A stretch of 64,000 nucleotides of DNA from assembly GCF_007859675.1 (NCBI RefSeq), contig NZ_CP042305.1, forward strand, positions 1,984,001-2,048,000, written 5' to 3'. This stretch comes from Humibacter ginsenosidimutans (GTDB lineage: Bacteria; Actinomycetota; Actinomycetes; Actinomycetales; Microbacteriaceae). Under the pieces are notes generated by a model. It did no database searches. It was not told the DNA's origin and worked only from the letters and a program-made list of their open reading frames with translations. Below are positions 37,092 to 46,868 of the stretch, piece after piece; the stretch's first letter is position 1, and the number at the start of each line of letters is the position of its first letter. A program made the translations under genes and the position numbers.

Positions 37092-38942
37092 CTACTCCAC
37101 CGTGACCGACTTGGCCAGGTTGCGCGGCTGGTCGACGTCGAGGCCCTTGGCCGCTGCGAGCTCCATGGCGAAGACCTGCAGCGGGATGACCGCCAGCAGC
37201 GGCTCGAAGAGCGGCGCGGCGAGTGGGATGCGCACCACCTCGTCGGCGAACGGAAGCACGGCGGCGTCGCCCTCTTCGGCGATCGCGAGCACGCGAGCAC
37301 CGCGAGCGCGGATCTCTTGGATGTTCGAGACCACCTTCTTGTGCATCTCGTCGCTTCCGCGCGGGCTGGGCACGACCACGAACACGGGCTGGCCGGCTTC
37401 GATCAGCGCGATCGGGCCGTGCTTCAGCTCGCCGGCGGCGAAGCCCTCCGCGTGGATGTAGGCGAGCTCCTTGAGCTTGAGCGCACCCTCGAGGGCGATC
37501 GGGAACCCGACGTGTCGGCCGAGGAACAGCACGGCTCTGGTGTCGCTCATCCAGCGGGCGAGCTGCGCGACGGAGTCGCTCGACTCGAGCACGCGCTCGA
37601 GCTTGCCCGGGATGTCTGCCAGCTCGTCGAGGTTCGCCGCCTGTTGAGCGGACGTGAGGGTTCCGCGCAACCGCGCGAGGTGCAGCCCGAAGAGGTACAG
37701 CGCGGTGATCTGCGCGACGAACGCCTTCGTCGAGGCGACGGCCACCTCGGGGCCGGCATGCGTGTACACGGCGCCGTCTGACTCGCGCGGGATGGTCGCG
37801 CCCTGGGTGTTGCAGATCGAGAGCGTCTTGGCGCCGGCATCCTTGGCGTACTTCACCGCCATGAGCGTGTCCATCGTCTCGCCCGACTGGCTGATCGAGA
37901 CCACCAGGGTCGACGGCGTGATCACCGGGTCGCGGTAGCGGAACTCGTGGCTGAGCTCGACCTCGACGGGGATGCGCGCCCACTTCTCGATCGCGTACGC
38001 ACCCACCTGGCCGGCATACGACGCGGTGCCGCAGGCGATGATCGTGATGCGGTCGATGCCGGTGAGGAGCTCATCGAGGTCGCTCAGCTCGGGGATGACG
38101 GCCGCGCCGTCTTGGATGCGACCGCGCAGCGTGTTGGCGACGGCATCCGGTTCCTCGGCGATCTCCTTGGCCATGAAGCTCGGCCAGCCGCCCTTCTCGG
38201 CGGCGGCGGCGTCCCACGCCACCTCGAACGGCTCGACCTCCACGCCGGCGCCGTCGAAGTCGGTGACGGCGACCTCGTCGGGGGTGATGACGACGATCTG
38301 GTCCTGTCCGATCGCGACGGCGCGACGGGTGTGCTCGACGAAGGCGGCGACATCCGAGCCGAGGAAGTTCTCGCCGTCACCGAGGCCGATGACCAGCGGC
38401 GAGTTGCGGCGAGCGCCGACGACGACGCCCGGCTGCTCCTGGTGCACGGCGAGCAGCGTGAACGCGCCGTCGAGGCGCGAGACGACGCGACGGAACGCCT
38501 CGACGAGGTCACCGGTCGCGCGGTACTCGCGGCCGAGCAGCACCGCCGCCACCTCGGTGTCGGTCTCGCTCGTGAACGCGAAGCCTTCGGCGAGCAGCTC
38601 GTCGCGCAGCGCGGCGAAGTTCTCGATGATGCCGTTGTGGATGACGGCCAGCCTGCCGTCGTCTCCGAGGTGCGGGTGGGCGTTGCGGTCGGTCGGGCCG
38701 CCGTGGGTCGCCCAGCGCGTGTGCCCGATCCCGGTCGCACCGTTGCCGATGGGATGCCGCTGCAGCTCGTCTTCGAGCACGCCGAGCTTTCCTGCGCGCT
38801 TGGCCACGTTGAGGCTGCCGTCGCGCGCGTCGATCACGGCGACGCCGGCGGAGTCGTATCCGCGGTATTCCAGGCGCTTCAGTCCGCCGAGCAAGACCTC
38901 CAGCGACCTGTCGCTGCCCACATATCCGACGATTCCGCACAT
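37092..38942 (-). CDS. glmS: Glucosamine-6-phosphate synthase
   Basis: A 616-residue isomerising amidotransferase. The mature N-terminus starts with the catalytic cysteine (MCGIVGYVG); the glutaminase domain includes TRWATHG and NGIIEN; two SIS domains follow ([19 protein letters not shown]), and the C-terminus ends in the family LAKSVTVE. The ATG at 38942 is preceded by TAAACT 8 bases upstream and no ribosome site, which suggests a leaderless transcript. It provides GlcN-6-P for cell-wall synthesis, and glmM lies on the far side of coaA. Confidence 0.97.
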   Translation of the reverse strand: MCGIVGYVGSDRSLEVLLGGLKRLEYRGYDSAGVAVIDARDGSLNVAKRAGKLGVLEDELQRHPIGNGATGIGHTRWATHGGPTDRNAHPHLGDDGRLAVIHNGIIENFAALRDELLAEGFAFTSETDTEVAAVLLGREYRATGDLVEAFRRVVSRLDGAFTLLAVHQEQPGVVVGARRNSPLVIGLGDGENFLGSDVAAFVEHTRRAVAIGQDQIVVITPDEVAVTDFDGAGVEVEPFEVAWDAAAAEKGGWPSFMAKEIAEEPDAVANTLRGRIQDGAAVIPELSDLDELLTGIDRITIIACGTASYAGQVGAYAIEKWARIPVEVELSHEFRYRDPVITPSTLVVSISQSGETMDTLMAVKYAKDAGAKTLSICNTQGATIPRESDGAVYTHAGPEVAVASTKAFVAQITALYLFGLHLARLRGTLTSAQQAANLDELADIPGKLERVLESSDSVAQLARWMSDTRAVLFLGRHVGFPIALEGALKLKELAYIHAEGFAAGELKHGPIALIEAGQPVFVVVPSPRGSDEMHKKVVSNIQEIRARGARVLAIAEEGDAAVLPFADEVVRIPLAAPLFEPLLAVIPLQVFAMELAAAKGLDVDQPRNLAKSVTVE

Positions 38943-38950
38943 CGCGGGCA

Positions 38951-38956
38951 AGTTTA
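38951..38956 (-). promoter_or_regulatory. -10 box for leaderless glmS mRNA
   Basis: TAAACT ends 8 bases before the ATG of glmS, with no Shine-Dalgarno sequence between. Confidence 0.55.
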
Positions 38957-38958
38957 GG

Positions 38959-39134
38959 CGACCGCGGCCCGGCCATTCCTCCGAGGGCGCGGCCCTTCCC
39001 CGCCGACGCACCGGTCCACTCCCCGAGAGTGCGGGTTCCTGCTCCCGCAGAGTGCAGGTTTGGAGTCGCGAACATGCGTCCATTCCTTGCGGAGAGTGCG
39101 ACTCGCCATCCTCGGAGAGGCCATCTCACCGGGC
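38959..39134 (+). repeat. Degenerate tandem array, period about 22 nt (array A)
   Basis: Units start near 38959, 38982, 39004, 39024, 39046, 39069, 39091 and 39113. The best unit is CGAGAGTGCGGGTTCCTGCT; the others keep a CGAGAGTG-like head and a TTCC-like centre. It fills most of the space between the divergent glmS and coaA starts. Array B beyond coaA has the same unit on the opposite strand. The first three units are the least conserved. Function unknown. Confidence 0.65.
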
Positions 39135-39211
39135 CGGGCCACCCGCCGCCCCGTTGACGCGATGGGGCCCGCTGTGCCGGGCCGCCGACATCCACGCCGC
39201 CCCGACCCCGG

Positions 39212-39217
39212 TAAGCT
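39212..39217 (+). promoter_or_regulatory. -10 box for leaderless coaA mRNA
   Basis: TAAGCT ends 8 bases before the coaA ATG, with no ribosome site between. Confidence 0.55.
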
Positions 39218-39225
39218 TGTCGCCC

Positions 39226-40176
39226 ATGGCAGGGAACGGTCCGGCGCAGTCCGCGCAGATCACGCCGTTCGTCGAACTCGACCGTTCCGACTGGGCTGAA
39301 CTGGCACAGAGCACGCCGCAGCCGCTCTCCGAGCTGGAGATCGTTCAGCTGCGCGGGCTGGGCGATCCGCTCGACATGCGCGAGGTTGCCGAGGTCTATC
39401 TGCCGATCAGCCGTCTGGTCAGCCTCTACGCGACCGGCACGCAGCGCCTGCACCGTGTGACGAGCGACTTCCTCGGCGAACGAGCAGCGCGCACGCCGTT
39501 CGTGATCGGCGTCGCGGGCTCGGTCGCCGTCGGCAAGTCGACCACTGCTCGCCTGCTGCGCGAACTGCTCAGCCGCTGGCCGACGACGCCCAACGTGCAA
39601 CTGGTGACCACCGACGGATTCCTGCTGCCGAACGCCGAGCTCGAGCGGCGCGGCCTCATGGACCGCAAGGGCTTCCCCGAGTCGTACGACCGCCGAGCAC
39701 TGCTGCGTTTCGTCACCGCGGTGAAGAGCGGTGCCGACGAGGTGCGCGCGCCGTTCTACTCGCACCTCAGTTACGACATCGTGCCCAACGCACAGGTGGT
39801 GGTGCGGCGCCCCGACGTGCTCATCGTCGAGGGTCTCAACGTGTTGCAGCCCGCCGGCGGCGGCAACCGTCTGGCCGTGAGCGACCTCTTCGACTTCAGC
39901 GTCTACGTGGATGCCCGCTCCACCGACATCGAGCGGTGGTACGTCGAGCGGTTCCTCAAGCTCCAACGCGGCGCCTTCGCCGACCCGAAGTCGTACTTCC
40001 ACCGGTACGCGACCCTCACGGAGGAGCAGGCCACCGAACGCGCACTGTCGATCTGGCACGCGATCAACGAGCCGAACCTGCTGCAGAACATCCGGCCCAC
40101 CAGGTCGCGCGCGAAGCTCGTGCTGCGCAAGGACAGCGATCACACCGTGTCGTCGGTGCTGCTGCGCAAGCTCTAA
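39226..40176 (+). CDS. coaA: Pantothenate kinase, type I
   Basis: A 316-residue P-loop kinase that starts coenzyme A synthesis. The Walker A motif [12 protein letters not shown] is at about 99-110; TTDGFLLPN, the [11 protein letters not shown] motif and EGLNVLQP are typical of bacterial CoaA. The ATG at 39226 is probably leaderless. The gene stands alone on the plus strand between glmS and glmM and is flanked on both sides by the 22-nt-period arrays. Confidence 0.96.
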   Translation: MAGNGPAQSAQITPFVELDRSDWAELAQSTPQPLSELEIVQLRGLGDPLDMREVAEVYLPISRLVSLYATGTQRLHRVTSDFLGERAARTPFVIGVAGSVAVGKSTTARLLRELLSRWPTTPNVQLVTTDGFLLPNAELERRGLMDRKGFPESYDRRALLRFVTAVKSGADEVRAPFYSHLSYDIVPNAQVVVRRPDVLIVEGLNVLQPAGGGNRLAVSDLFDFSVYVDARSTDIERWYVERFLKLQRGAFADPKSYFHRYATLTEEQATERALSIWHAINEPNLLQNIRPTRSRAKLVLRKDSDHTVSSVLLRKL

Positions 40177-40191
40177 GACCGCGAAGCCTCG

Positions 40192-40344
40192 GGCGCTGGA
40201 ACGGCGACGCTCGACGAGGCGAAACTCATGCTCTCGCGGTGAGAGATTCGCGGTTTCGATGAGCGAAACAGACACCCTCGAGCGGGAATCAACACTCTCG
40301 CGAGCAAGAACCGACACCCTCGGTGCAGAGAACCAACGCTCTCG
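40192..40344 (-). repeat. Degenerate tandem array, period about 22 nt (array B)
   Basis: On the minus strand units start at 40344, 40322, 40300, 40280, 40258, 40236 and 40213, and a weak eighth at 40191 runs into the coaA stop. Representative heads are CGAGAGCGTTGGTTC, CGAGGGTGTCGGTTC and CGAGAGTGTTGATTC. The unit is the same as in array A on the other side of coaA, in inverted orientation. It fills the gap between the convergent coaA and glmM genes. Confidence 0.75.
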
Positions 40345-40381
40345 AGGGAGGCCGCGGCGGGCCTGGGACGGAGCCGGCGCG

Positions 40382-41743
40382 CTACAGCGCCAGCTGGGCG
40401 CGCACGACCTCGGCGAGGGTGTGCGCGTGCCGGTCGGCGGTGTCCTGGTCTGCGGCCTCGACCATCACGCGCACCATGGGCTCTGTGCCCGACGGACGCA
40501 GCAGAACACGCCCCGTCGAGCCGAGCTCGTGCTCGGCGGACTTCACCGCGTCGGCGATCACCTCGTCGTCGTGCAGCCTGTGGTGGTCGACGCCGCGCAC
40601 GTTCACGAGGATCTGCGGATACACCGTCATGCACGCGGCGAGCTCGCTCAGCGGCTTGCCTTTGCGCGCCATCTCGCTCACCAGATGCAGCCCCGTGAGG
40701 ATGCCGTCGCCGGTCGTCGCGAATTCGCTCATGATGACGTGTCCGGACTGCTCACCGCCGAGCGAGAAGCCGTTCTGGTTCATCTTCTCGAGCACGTAAC
40801 GGTCGCCGACACTGGTCTGCACGACGTCGATGCCGTGCTCGGCCATCGCCAACCGCAGACCGAGGTTGCTCATCACCGTGGTGACCAGGGTGTTGTCGTG
40901 CAGCTTGCCGCGCTCGGCCATGCTCAGCGCGAGGATCGCCATGATCTGGTCGCCGTCGACCGGGGTGCCGTCGGCATCCACCGCGAGGCAGCGGTCCGCG
41001 TCGCCGTCGTGAGCGATGCCGACGTCGGCGCCATGCTGAACGACGGCCTCCGCCAGCTTGTCGATGTGGGTCGACCCCACGCCGTCATTGATGTTGATGC
41101 CGTCCGGGTCGTCGCCGATGACGGTGACGCGAGCACCGGCATCCGTGAACACCTCGGGCGAGATGCCTGCAGCCGCGCCGTTCGCGCAGTCGATGAGCAC
41201 GTGGATGCCGTCGAGCCGGTGCGGCAGGCTCGCCAGCAGATGCAGAACGTAACGGTCTTCGGCGTCGGAGAAGCGGCGGATGCGCCCCACCTCCGCCCCC
41301 GTCGGCGTCAGCTTCGGCCGACTGAGCGCCGCCTCGATGCGGTCCTCGACCACATCGGGCAGCTTCGTGCCGCCGCGGGCGAAGATCTTGATGCCGTTGT
41401 CGGGTGCCGGGTTGTGGGATGCCGAGATCATGACGCCGAAGTCGGCGCCGATGTCGGCGATGAGGAACGCCGCTGCCGGAGTCGGGATGACTCCCGCGTC
41501 GAGCACGTCGACGCCGGAGCTCGCCAGCCCCGCGGCGACGGCGGCGATCAGGAACTCGCCTGAGACGCGCGGGTCACGGGCGACGACGGCGACCGGCCGT
41601 TTGCCCTCGGCACGACGCGCGTCTGCGCTGCGTCCCTGACCGAGCACGACGGCCGTGGCCTGGGCGACGCCGAGCGCCAGATCCGCCGTGAGCGGTCCGT
41701 TCGCGAGTCCGCGAACACCGTCCGTACCGAAAAGGCGTGCCAT
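40382..41743 (-). CDS. glmM: Phosphoglucosamine mutase
   Basis: A 453-residue phosphohexomutase that converts GlcN-6-P to GlcN-1-P. The N-terminus [12 protein letters not shown], the catalytic phosphoserine loop [14 protein letters not shown], the metal loop DGDADR, the sugar-binding GGEQSGH and the phosphate-binding RPSGTEP are all present. It lies downstream of rplM-rpsI on the same strand with a 188-base gap. Confidence 0.97.
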   Translation of the reverse strand: MARLFGTDGVRGLANGPLTADLALGVAQATAVVLGQGRSADARRAEGKRPVAVVARDPRVSGEFLIAAVAAGLASSGVDVLDAGVIPTPAAAFLIADIGADFGVMISASHNPAPDNGIKIFARGGTKLPDVVEDRIEAALSRPKLTPTGAEVGRIRRFSDAEDRYVLHLLASLPHRLDGIHVLIDCANGAAAGISPEVFTDAGARVTVIGDDPDGININDGVGSTHIDKLAEAVVQHGADVGIAHDGDADRCLAVDADGTPVDGDQIMAILALSMAERGKLHDNTLVTTVMSNLGLRLAMAEHGIDVVQTSVGDRYVLEKMNQNGFSLGGEQSGHVIMSEFATTGDGILTGLHLVSEMARKGKPLSELAACMTVYPQILVNVRGVDHHRLHDDEVIADAVKSAEHELGSTGRVLLRPSGTEPMVRVMVEAADQDTADRHAHTLAEVVRAQLAL

Positions 41744-41931
41744 TGAGCGTCTGTCTCCTCATCCACCACGGCCATTGCGATGCCGAACATCGCGTTCTCT
41801 GCGTTGTGCTCGTGGGCCGCACCGAGTGCGGCATCCGCGTCGACGATGCGGACGCGGTGTCCCGGGGCGCCGTCGCTCCATCGCGACGGATGGGCGGGCG
41901 GCACGCCCCGGGAGAGCCTACGTCGGCAGGA

Positions 41932-42423
41932 TCAGCGCTTGGAGTACTGAGGCGCCTTGCGCGCCTTCTTGAGACCGGCCTTCTTGCGCTCGATCACGCG
42001 AGCGTCACGACTGAGGAAGCCGGCCTTCTTCAGCGCGGGGCGGTTGTTCTCGCGGTCGATCTCGTTCAGCGCGCGGGCGATCGCAAGGCGAAGAGCACCG
42101 GCCTGGCCGGAGGGGCCGCCGCCGGTGATGCGGGCGATCACGTCGTAGCTGCCGATCAGGTCGAGCACCTTGAACGGGTCGGTGATGAGCTGCTGGTGCA
42201 GCTTGTTGGGGAAGTAGTCGGCGAACTCACGGCCGTTGACCGTGATGGTGCCGGAGCCCGGAACGAGGCGCACGCGAGCGATGGCCTGCTTGCGACGGCC
42301 GACGGCCGCACCGGGAACGTTGAGAACGGCACGCGGGGCGGCGGGCGCCTCGGTTGCCGGGGTTTCGGTCGAGAAGCTCTGCGGCACGTCCTGAGCCTCG
42401 AGCTGGTCGGAGATCTTCGCCAC
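41932..42423 (-). CDS. rpsI: Ribosomal protein S9
   Basis: A 163-residue S9. The conserved core begins at about residue 37 ([18 protein letters not shown]) and ends with the universal basic tail [12 protein letters not shown] that reaches the P-site tRNA. Residues 1-36 are a non-conserved Ala/Thr/Glu-rich extension common in actinobacteria. It is 50 bases downstream of rplM in the usual rplM-rpsI pair. Confidence 0.98.
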   Translation of the reverse strand: MAKISDQLEAQDVPQSFSTETPATEAPAAPRAVLNVPGAAVGRRKQAIARVRLVPGSGTITVNGREFADYFPNKLHQQLITDPFKVLDLIGSYDVIARITGGGPSGQAGALRLAIARALNEIDRENNRPALKKAGFLSRDARVIERKKAGLKKARKAPQYSKR

Positions 42424-42473
42424 GATTGGTGATTCCTTGTCTTGAGTCGAGAAGAGTTTGCTGAGGCCGGCGC

Positions 42474-42920
42474 TTACTGAGCGACCTGGTCGAAGGTGTA
42501 GGTCTTGGGCTGCTGAGCGGCGTGCGGGTGCTCGCTGCCCGTGTAGACCTTGAGCTTGCGCAGCTGGGCGCGGCCGATCGTGTTCTTCGGCAGCATGCCG
42601 CGAACGGCCTTCTCGACGGCGCGGACCGGGTTCTTCTCGAGAAGCTCGGAGTAGCTGACGGCCTTCAGACCGCCCGGGTAACCCGAGTGGCGGTAGGCCT
42701 TCTTCTGCAGCGCCTTCTGGCCGGTGAGGGCCACCTTGTCGGCGTTGATGATGATGACGAAGTCACCGGTGTCGACGTGCGGGGCGAACGTCGGCTTGTT
42801 CTTGCCGCGCAGAATGGCGGCGGTGTGGCTGGCCAGGCGGCCGAGCACGACATCGGTGGCGTCGATGATGACCCAGTCGCGCTGGATCTCGGATGCCTTG
42901 GGCGTGAAAGTGCGCGTCAC
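42474..42920 (-). CDS. rplM: Ribosomal protein L13
   Basis: A 148-residue L13 starting with GTG ([16 protein letters not shown]). Motifs [37 protein letters not shown] (split across about 30-58) and AVRGMLPKN are present. The length matches the family from this start; the frame is open upstream without similarity. First gene of rplM-rpsI. Confidence 0.98.
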   Translation of the reverse strand: MTRTFTPKASEIQRDWVIIDATDVVLGRLASHTAAILRGKNKPTFAPHVDTGDFVIIINADKVALTGQKALQKKAYRHSGYPGGLKAVSYSELLEKNPVRAVEKAVRGMLPKNTIGRAQLRKLKVYTGSEHPHAAQQPKTYTFDQVAQ

Positions 42921-43193
42921 AGTAGTGGCTGCTTTCTTGTCTCGTGGTTGGGTTGGTCGTGAATCCCGCTCCTGTCGGGTGTTGCGCGTTCGATGAACGG
43001 CAACGCTCCTGGTGGAGGGCTCAACTACGGATGCCTGCCGCAGTAAGGCGGACACCAAACGGCAAGCTTACCCGACGCCCGGCATCCGGTCCAATCGACC
43101 CTGTGCGGGAGCGCGCGCCGACCCGCCCGCACATGACATCGCCCGGTTCCTGTCTGTTCATTCAGGGGCCACCGATGCGCCGGATGCCGCTCC

Positions 43194-43199
43194 TAGCTT
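43194..43199 (+). promoter_or_regulatory. -10 box for leaderless neuA-HAD mRNA
   Basis: TAGCTT ends 6 bases before the ATG at 43206 and no ribosome site lies between. Confidence 0.5.
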
Positions 43200-43205
43200 G
43201 GCGCC

Positions 43206-44537
43206 ATGTCGACTCTCGAGCGCGTCGTCGCCGTCATCCCCGCCCGGGCGGGATCCGTCGGCGTGCGCGGCAAGAACCTGCGCGAGGTCGGCGGGGTTCC
43301 ATTGGTCGCGCGAGCCGTGGCATCCGCGCTCGCTGCCGCCTCGATCGATCGCGTCATCGTCTCGACGGACGGCGACGAGATCGCAGCGGTCGCCGAGGAT
43401 GCCGGCGCCGAGGTCGTGCGCAGGCCGGCCGCGCTCTCGACCGGCACGGCATCCAGCGAGAGCGCCGTCACCCACGCGCTCGACGTGCTCGCGGCGCGCG
43501 GCCAGGTTCCGGAGGTGGTCGTCTTCATGCAGGCGACGAGCCCGTTCACCCGAAGCGAGGACCTCGACGCGGCAGTCGCCCGCGTCACCGGCGGCGAGAA
43601 CGACGTCGTGTTCGCCGCCGTCGAGACGCACGCCTTTCTCTGGCGGCTGGGCGAGCACGGTGACGCCGAGGGCGTCAACCACGACCCGTCGTACCGGCCG
43701 ATGCGGCAGGACCTGCAGCCGCAATATCAGGAGACGGGCGCCTTCTACGTGCTTGACGCCGCCGGCTTCCGCCGCACGGGCCACCGCTTCTTCGGCCGCG
43801 TCGGCGTCGCGGTGATCGAGAGCTCCTTCGACATCGACACGGAGCACGACCTGCGGGTGGCGGATGCCATCGCCCACCTGCAGCAACCCCGTCCGGTCGC
43901 GTCGGTGGCCGCGTCGTCGGCCGGCTGCGACGCGATTCCCGCGCCGCGGGCATCCGTCGACCACGGCGCAGACCGGAGCCTGCTCGCGTCGTCGGCGTTC
44001 GAGCTGGAGCAGGAGTTCGGCCGCGAGCTCGGAGACGAGCTCGCGGGTCTTGCCTCGGTGCGCGCCGTCGTGACCGACTTCGACGGGGTGCACACCGACG
44101 ACAGGGTGCAGGTCGACCAGAACGGCATCGAGTCGGTGACGGTGAACAGACGCGACGGGCTGGGGGTGCGGCTGCTGCGCGAGGCGGGCATCCCCGTCGT
44201 CATCCTCTCCACCGAGGCAAACCCGGTCGTCGGCGCGCGCGGCGCCAAGCTCGGCGTCGAGGTGCTGCAGGGCATCGACGACAAGGCTGCGGCGCTCGGC
44301 CGGTGGGCCGCGGATGCCGGAGTGCCCCTCGCCGACATCGCCTATCTCGGCAACGACCTCAACGACCTCGGTGCCTTGCGTGCCGTCGGCTGGCCGTTCG
44401 CGGTCGGCGACGCGCACCCCGCGGCGATGGCGGCATCCCGACACGTGCTCGCCACCCCCGGCGGTGCCGGTGCGGTGCGCGAGCTTGCAGACCTCATCCT
44501 CGAGCAGCACGCTCCTGACCAGAAAGCACAGTCATGA
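43206..44537 (+). CDS. neuA: CMP-nonulosonate cytidylyltransferase fused to HAD phosphatase
   Basis: A 443-residue fusion. Residues 1 to about 225 are a NeuA/KdsB-like cytidylyltransferase (VIPARAGSVGVRGKNLREVGG, then FMQATSPF and PQYQETGAFY). Residues 275-440 are a KdsC-like HAD phosphatase with DFDGVHTDD as catalytic motif I, STEANPVV, and AYLGNDLNDL as motif IV. It would activate a nine-carbon sugar acid with CTP, and the HAD part may remove the 9-phosphate. The next gene, neuB, overlaps it by four bases. A similar domain order is known in some animal and bacterial CMP-sialate synthetases. Confidence 0.88.
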   Translation: MSTLERVVAVIPARAGSVGVRGKNLREVGGVPLVARAVASALAAASIDRVIVSTDGDEIAAVAEDAGAEVVRRPAALSTGTASSESAVTHALDVLAARGQVPEVVVFMQATSPFTRSEDLDAAVARVTGGENDVVFAAVETHAFLWRLGEHGDAEGVNHDPSYRPMRQDLQPQYQETGAFYVLDAAGFRRTGHRFFGRVGVAVIESSFDIDTEHDLRVADAIAHLQQPRPVASVAASSAGCDAIPAPRASVDHGADRSLLASSAFELEQEFGRELGDELAGLASVRAVVTDFDGVHTDDRVQVDQNGIESVTVNRRDGLGVRLLREAGIPVVILSTEANPVVGARGAKLGVEVLQGIDDKAAALGRWAADAGVPLADIAYLGNDLNDLGALRAVGWPFAVGDAHPAAMAASRHVLATPGGAGAVRELADLILEQHAPDQKAQS

Positions 44538-45415
44538 CCGACACCTCCGTTCGCATCGGCTCCCACCTCATCGGCACCGACAACCCGGTGTACGTCATCG
44601 GCGAGATCGGCCTCAACCACAACGGTGACGTCGAGATCGCCAAGCGCCTCATCGACGTCGCGGCGGACGCCGGAGCCCAGGCCGTCAAGTTCCAGAAGCG
44701 CACTCCCGCCATCTCCACGCCCGAGCACATGAAGAACACGCCGCGGCAGACGCCGTGGGGCGAGATGACCTACCTCGAGTACCGCTACCGGGTCGAGTTC
44801 GACCGCGACCAGTACGTCGAGTTGGGCGATCACGCCACGATGCGCGGCCTCGACTGGTTCGCATCCCCGTGGGACGTTCCCTCCGTCGACTTCCTCGAAG
44901 ACCTCAACGTGTGCGCCTACAAGGTCGCCTCCGCCTCGGTCACCGACTCCGAACTGCTCGAGGCGATGAGAGCGACCGGCAAGCCCGTCATCCTGTCCAC
45001 CGGCATGTCGACCATGGACCAGATCGACAGGGCTGCTGCGGCGCTCGACGGTTCCCCGCTCGTGATGCTGCACGCGACCTCCACCTACCCGCTTCCCGCC
45101 GAAGAGGCGAACCTGCGCATGATCGGCACGCTGCGCGAGCGATTCGCCGGCGTGCCGATCGGCTACTCGGGACACGAGCCCGGCCTGCAGATCTCGCTCG
45201 CCGCTGTCGCGCTCGGCGCCGTCGCCGTCGAGCGGCACATCACGCTCGATCGCACGATGTGGGGCAGCGACCATGCGGCGTCTCTTGAGCCGCAGGGGCT
45301 GCAGCACCTGGTGCGGGACATCCGCATCATCGAGCAGGCCATGGGCGACGGCGTGAAGCGCGTGTTCCCCGGCGAACTCGCGCCGCTGAAGAAGCTGCGC
45401 CGCGTGGAGGCGTGA
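44534..45415 (+). CDS. neuB: N-acetylneuraminate/nonulosonate synthase family protein
   Basis: A 293-residue PEP-dependent aldolase-type synthase with a TIM barrel. Motifs are EIGLNHNGDVEIAKRLID near the N-terminus, VKFQKR, FASPWDVPS, KVASASVTD and GYSGHEPG. The C-terminal antifreeze-like SAF domain of classical NeuB is absent; the protein ends after the barrel. It condenses PEP with a hexose or hexosamine (phosphate). Overlaps both neighbours by four bases, so the three genes are one operon. Confidence 0.88.
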   Translation: MTDTSVRIGSHLIGTDNPVYVIGEIGLNHNGDVEIAKRLIDVAADAGAQAVKFQKRTPAISTPEHMKNTPRQTPWGEMTYLEYRYRVEFDRDQYVELGDHATMRGLDWFASPWDVPSVDFLEDLNVCAYKVASASVTDSELLEAMRATGKPVILSTGMSTMDQIDRAAAALDGSPLVMLHATSTYPLPAEEANLRMIGTLRERFAGVPIGYSGHEPGLQISLAAVALGAVAVERHITLDRTMWGSDHAASLEPQGLQHLVRDIRIIEQAMGDGVKRVFPGELAPLKKLRRVEA

Positions 45416-46788
45416 TCGTGCCCCGCAGCATCATCGGCATCGTCGACTCCGACTCGTTCGTCAAGTGGGGTGCGAGCCTGCTCGCCACCATGCCCGCCGG
45501 CTGGCGAAGCTCGCTCGTCGCCGTCAACACGGCGGCGACCGCGAGCGACGGCCAGCTGAGGAGTGCGCTCGGCGCATTGCCCGCTGTCGAAGGCGTTCGG
45601 GGCGGTGCAGGCTCCATCGGCGATGGCACGGCGCCGGGCGTCGGCGAGGTCGAGCGTCTCTCGCGCCCTGAGATCATCGAGCGCATCAGGCGCGAACGTC
45701 CGGATGCGGTGCTCGTCGCCACGCGCGGACCGATCGCCGAGGTGCTCATCGACGAGATCCATCAGCGGGTGCCCCGGCGTCCGGTGATCGTCACCGGCCT
45801 GCCCGGAATCTCCACGCCGGCGAAGTGGAAGGGACTGTTCCTGCGGGCGCGCGCCGACCTGTTCGTGCTGCACAGCCACCGGGAGATCCGCGAGTACCGT
45901 GCGCTGGCGGCGTCCCGCGGCATGACGCACCGGTTCGGACTCTCGACCCTGCCGTTCCTGCACGGGCGCGCCAGGGGGCCGATCGGCGGCCGGCGCGACC
46001 GCATCGTGTTCGCCGCCCAGCCGACGGTTCCTGCGGGCGTCGAGGCTCGAAGGATGCTCGTCTCCTGGCTCGCCGAGACCGCCGCCGCTCATCCGCACCT
46101 CGAGGTCGTCATCAAGATCAGGGCCACCACAGGGGAGGGGCAGACCCACGTGGAGCGGCACCCCTACCGCGACCTCGTGCCCGAGGATGCCCCGGCGAAC
46201 CTCGTCGTCGAGGGCGGCTCGATGGCGGCACAGCTCGACCGTGCCGTTGGCTTCGTCACGGTCAGCTCGACGGCGGCCCTGGAGGCGATCGCCCACGATG
46301 TGCCCTCGCTGGTGCTCGCCGACTTCGGGGTGAGCGGCAAGCTCATCAACGAGGTCTTCATGGGCAGCGGTCTGCTCGGCACCTCGCGCGACCTGGTCGC
46401 CGGCCGGTTCAAACAGGTCGTCGACGGCTGGCGTGAAGACAACTACTTCCATCCGGCGGTGGACGACGACTGGGCTCACCAGCTCGACATGCTCGTCGCT
46501 CTGCGGGAGACGGCGCGGCTGCCTGAGCGGCCCGCCGTGCGGGTGAGCCGTGGCGGGTCGTTGCGTCGCGCGTGGGAGCGCAAGCGCGCGTTCGGACGAC
46601 ACGACCACAGTGCGATCGGCTACGTGGCGCTCGCGGTCGGCACGCCGTTGCGGGCCGCGCGCAACGCCGCCTTCGCTGCGCTGCCGAACGTCAGCCGCGA
46701 GGAGCCCGTCGACGTGCTCGTCGAACAACCGGAGGCGCTGCGTTCTGCGGCGGACGCCCTCTCGCAGGCCGCCACGCCTGCTTCCTGA
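45412..46788 (+). CDS. Putative glycosyltransferase of the nonulosonate operon (DUF6716-like)
   Basis: A 458-residue protein with two Rossmann-like halves. The C-terminal half has the pattern of polysialyltransferase or CDP-glycerophosphotransferase-like GT-B enzymes: IVFAAQPTVPAG, EVVIKIRATTGEG, then FVTVSSTAALEAI at the donor site. It probably transfers the CMP-activated sugar acid to a surface polymer. GTG at 45412 overlaps the neuB stop; GTG at 45418 is also possible. Family naming is from recall; the precise linkage is unknown. Its stop codon lies inside a dispersed repeat. Confidence 0.7.
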   Translation: MIVPRSIIGIVDSDSFVKWGASLLATMPAGWRSSLVAVNTAATASDGQLRSALGALPAVEGVRGGAGSIGDGTAPGVGEVERLSRPEIIERIRRERPDAVLVATRGPIAEVLIDEIHQRVPRRPVIVTGLPGISTPAKWKGLFLRARADLFVLHSHREIREYRALAASRGMTHRFGLSTLPFLHGRARGPIGGRRDRIVFAAQPTVPAGVEARRMLVSWLAETAAAHPHLEVVIKIRATTGEGQTHVERHPYRDLVPEDAPANLVVEGGSMAAQLDRAVGFVTVSSTAALEAIAHDVPSLVLADFGVSGKLINEVFMGSGLLGTSRDLVAGRFKQVVDGWREDNYFHPAVDDDWAHQLDMLVALRETARLPERPAVRVSRGGSLRRAWERKRAFGRHDHSAIGYVALAVGTPLRAARNAAFAALPNVSREEPVDVLVEQPEALRSAADALSQAATPAS

Positions 46789-46809
46789 GCGAGCGAAGCG
46801 AGTCGAAGG
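46784..46809. repeat. CTGAGCGAGCGAAGCGAGTCGAAGG-type dispersed repeat
   Basis: A short imperfect palindrome, CTGAGCGAGCGAAGCGAG then TCGAAGG, beginning at the stop codon of the glycosyltransferase gene. A related sequence in the opposite orientation is at 9331-9359 (CCTTCGACTCGCC...GGCTCGCTCAGG). Confidence 0.6.
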
Positions 46810-46817
46810 ATCCGACG

Positions 46818-46842
46818 GCTGAGCGGGCTTCGCCCGCTCAGC
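46818..46842. terminator. Bidirectional stem-loop between the glycosyltransferase gene and truA
   Basis: GCTGAGCGGGC-TTC-GCCCGCTCAGC, an 11-bp perfect stem with a TTC loop, lies between the convergent genes. Confidence 0.75.
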
Positions 46843-46868
46843 GAGCAGGGCTTGTGGCCCGCCGCGCG

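Noticed and set aside
38959..40344. CRISPR array
   Set aside because: The units are directly adjacent with no constant repeat plus unique spacer pattern, the unit itself is degenerate, and no cas genes are nearby.
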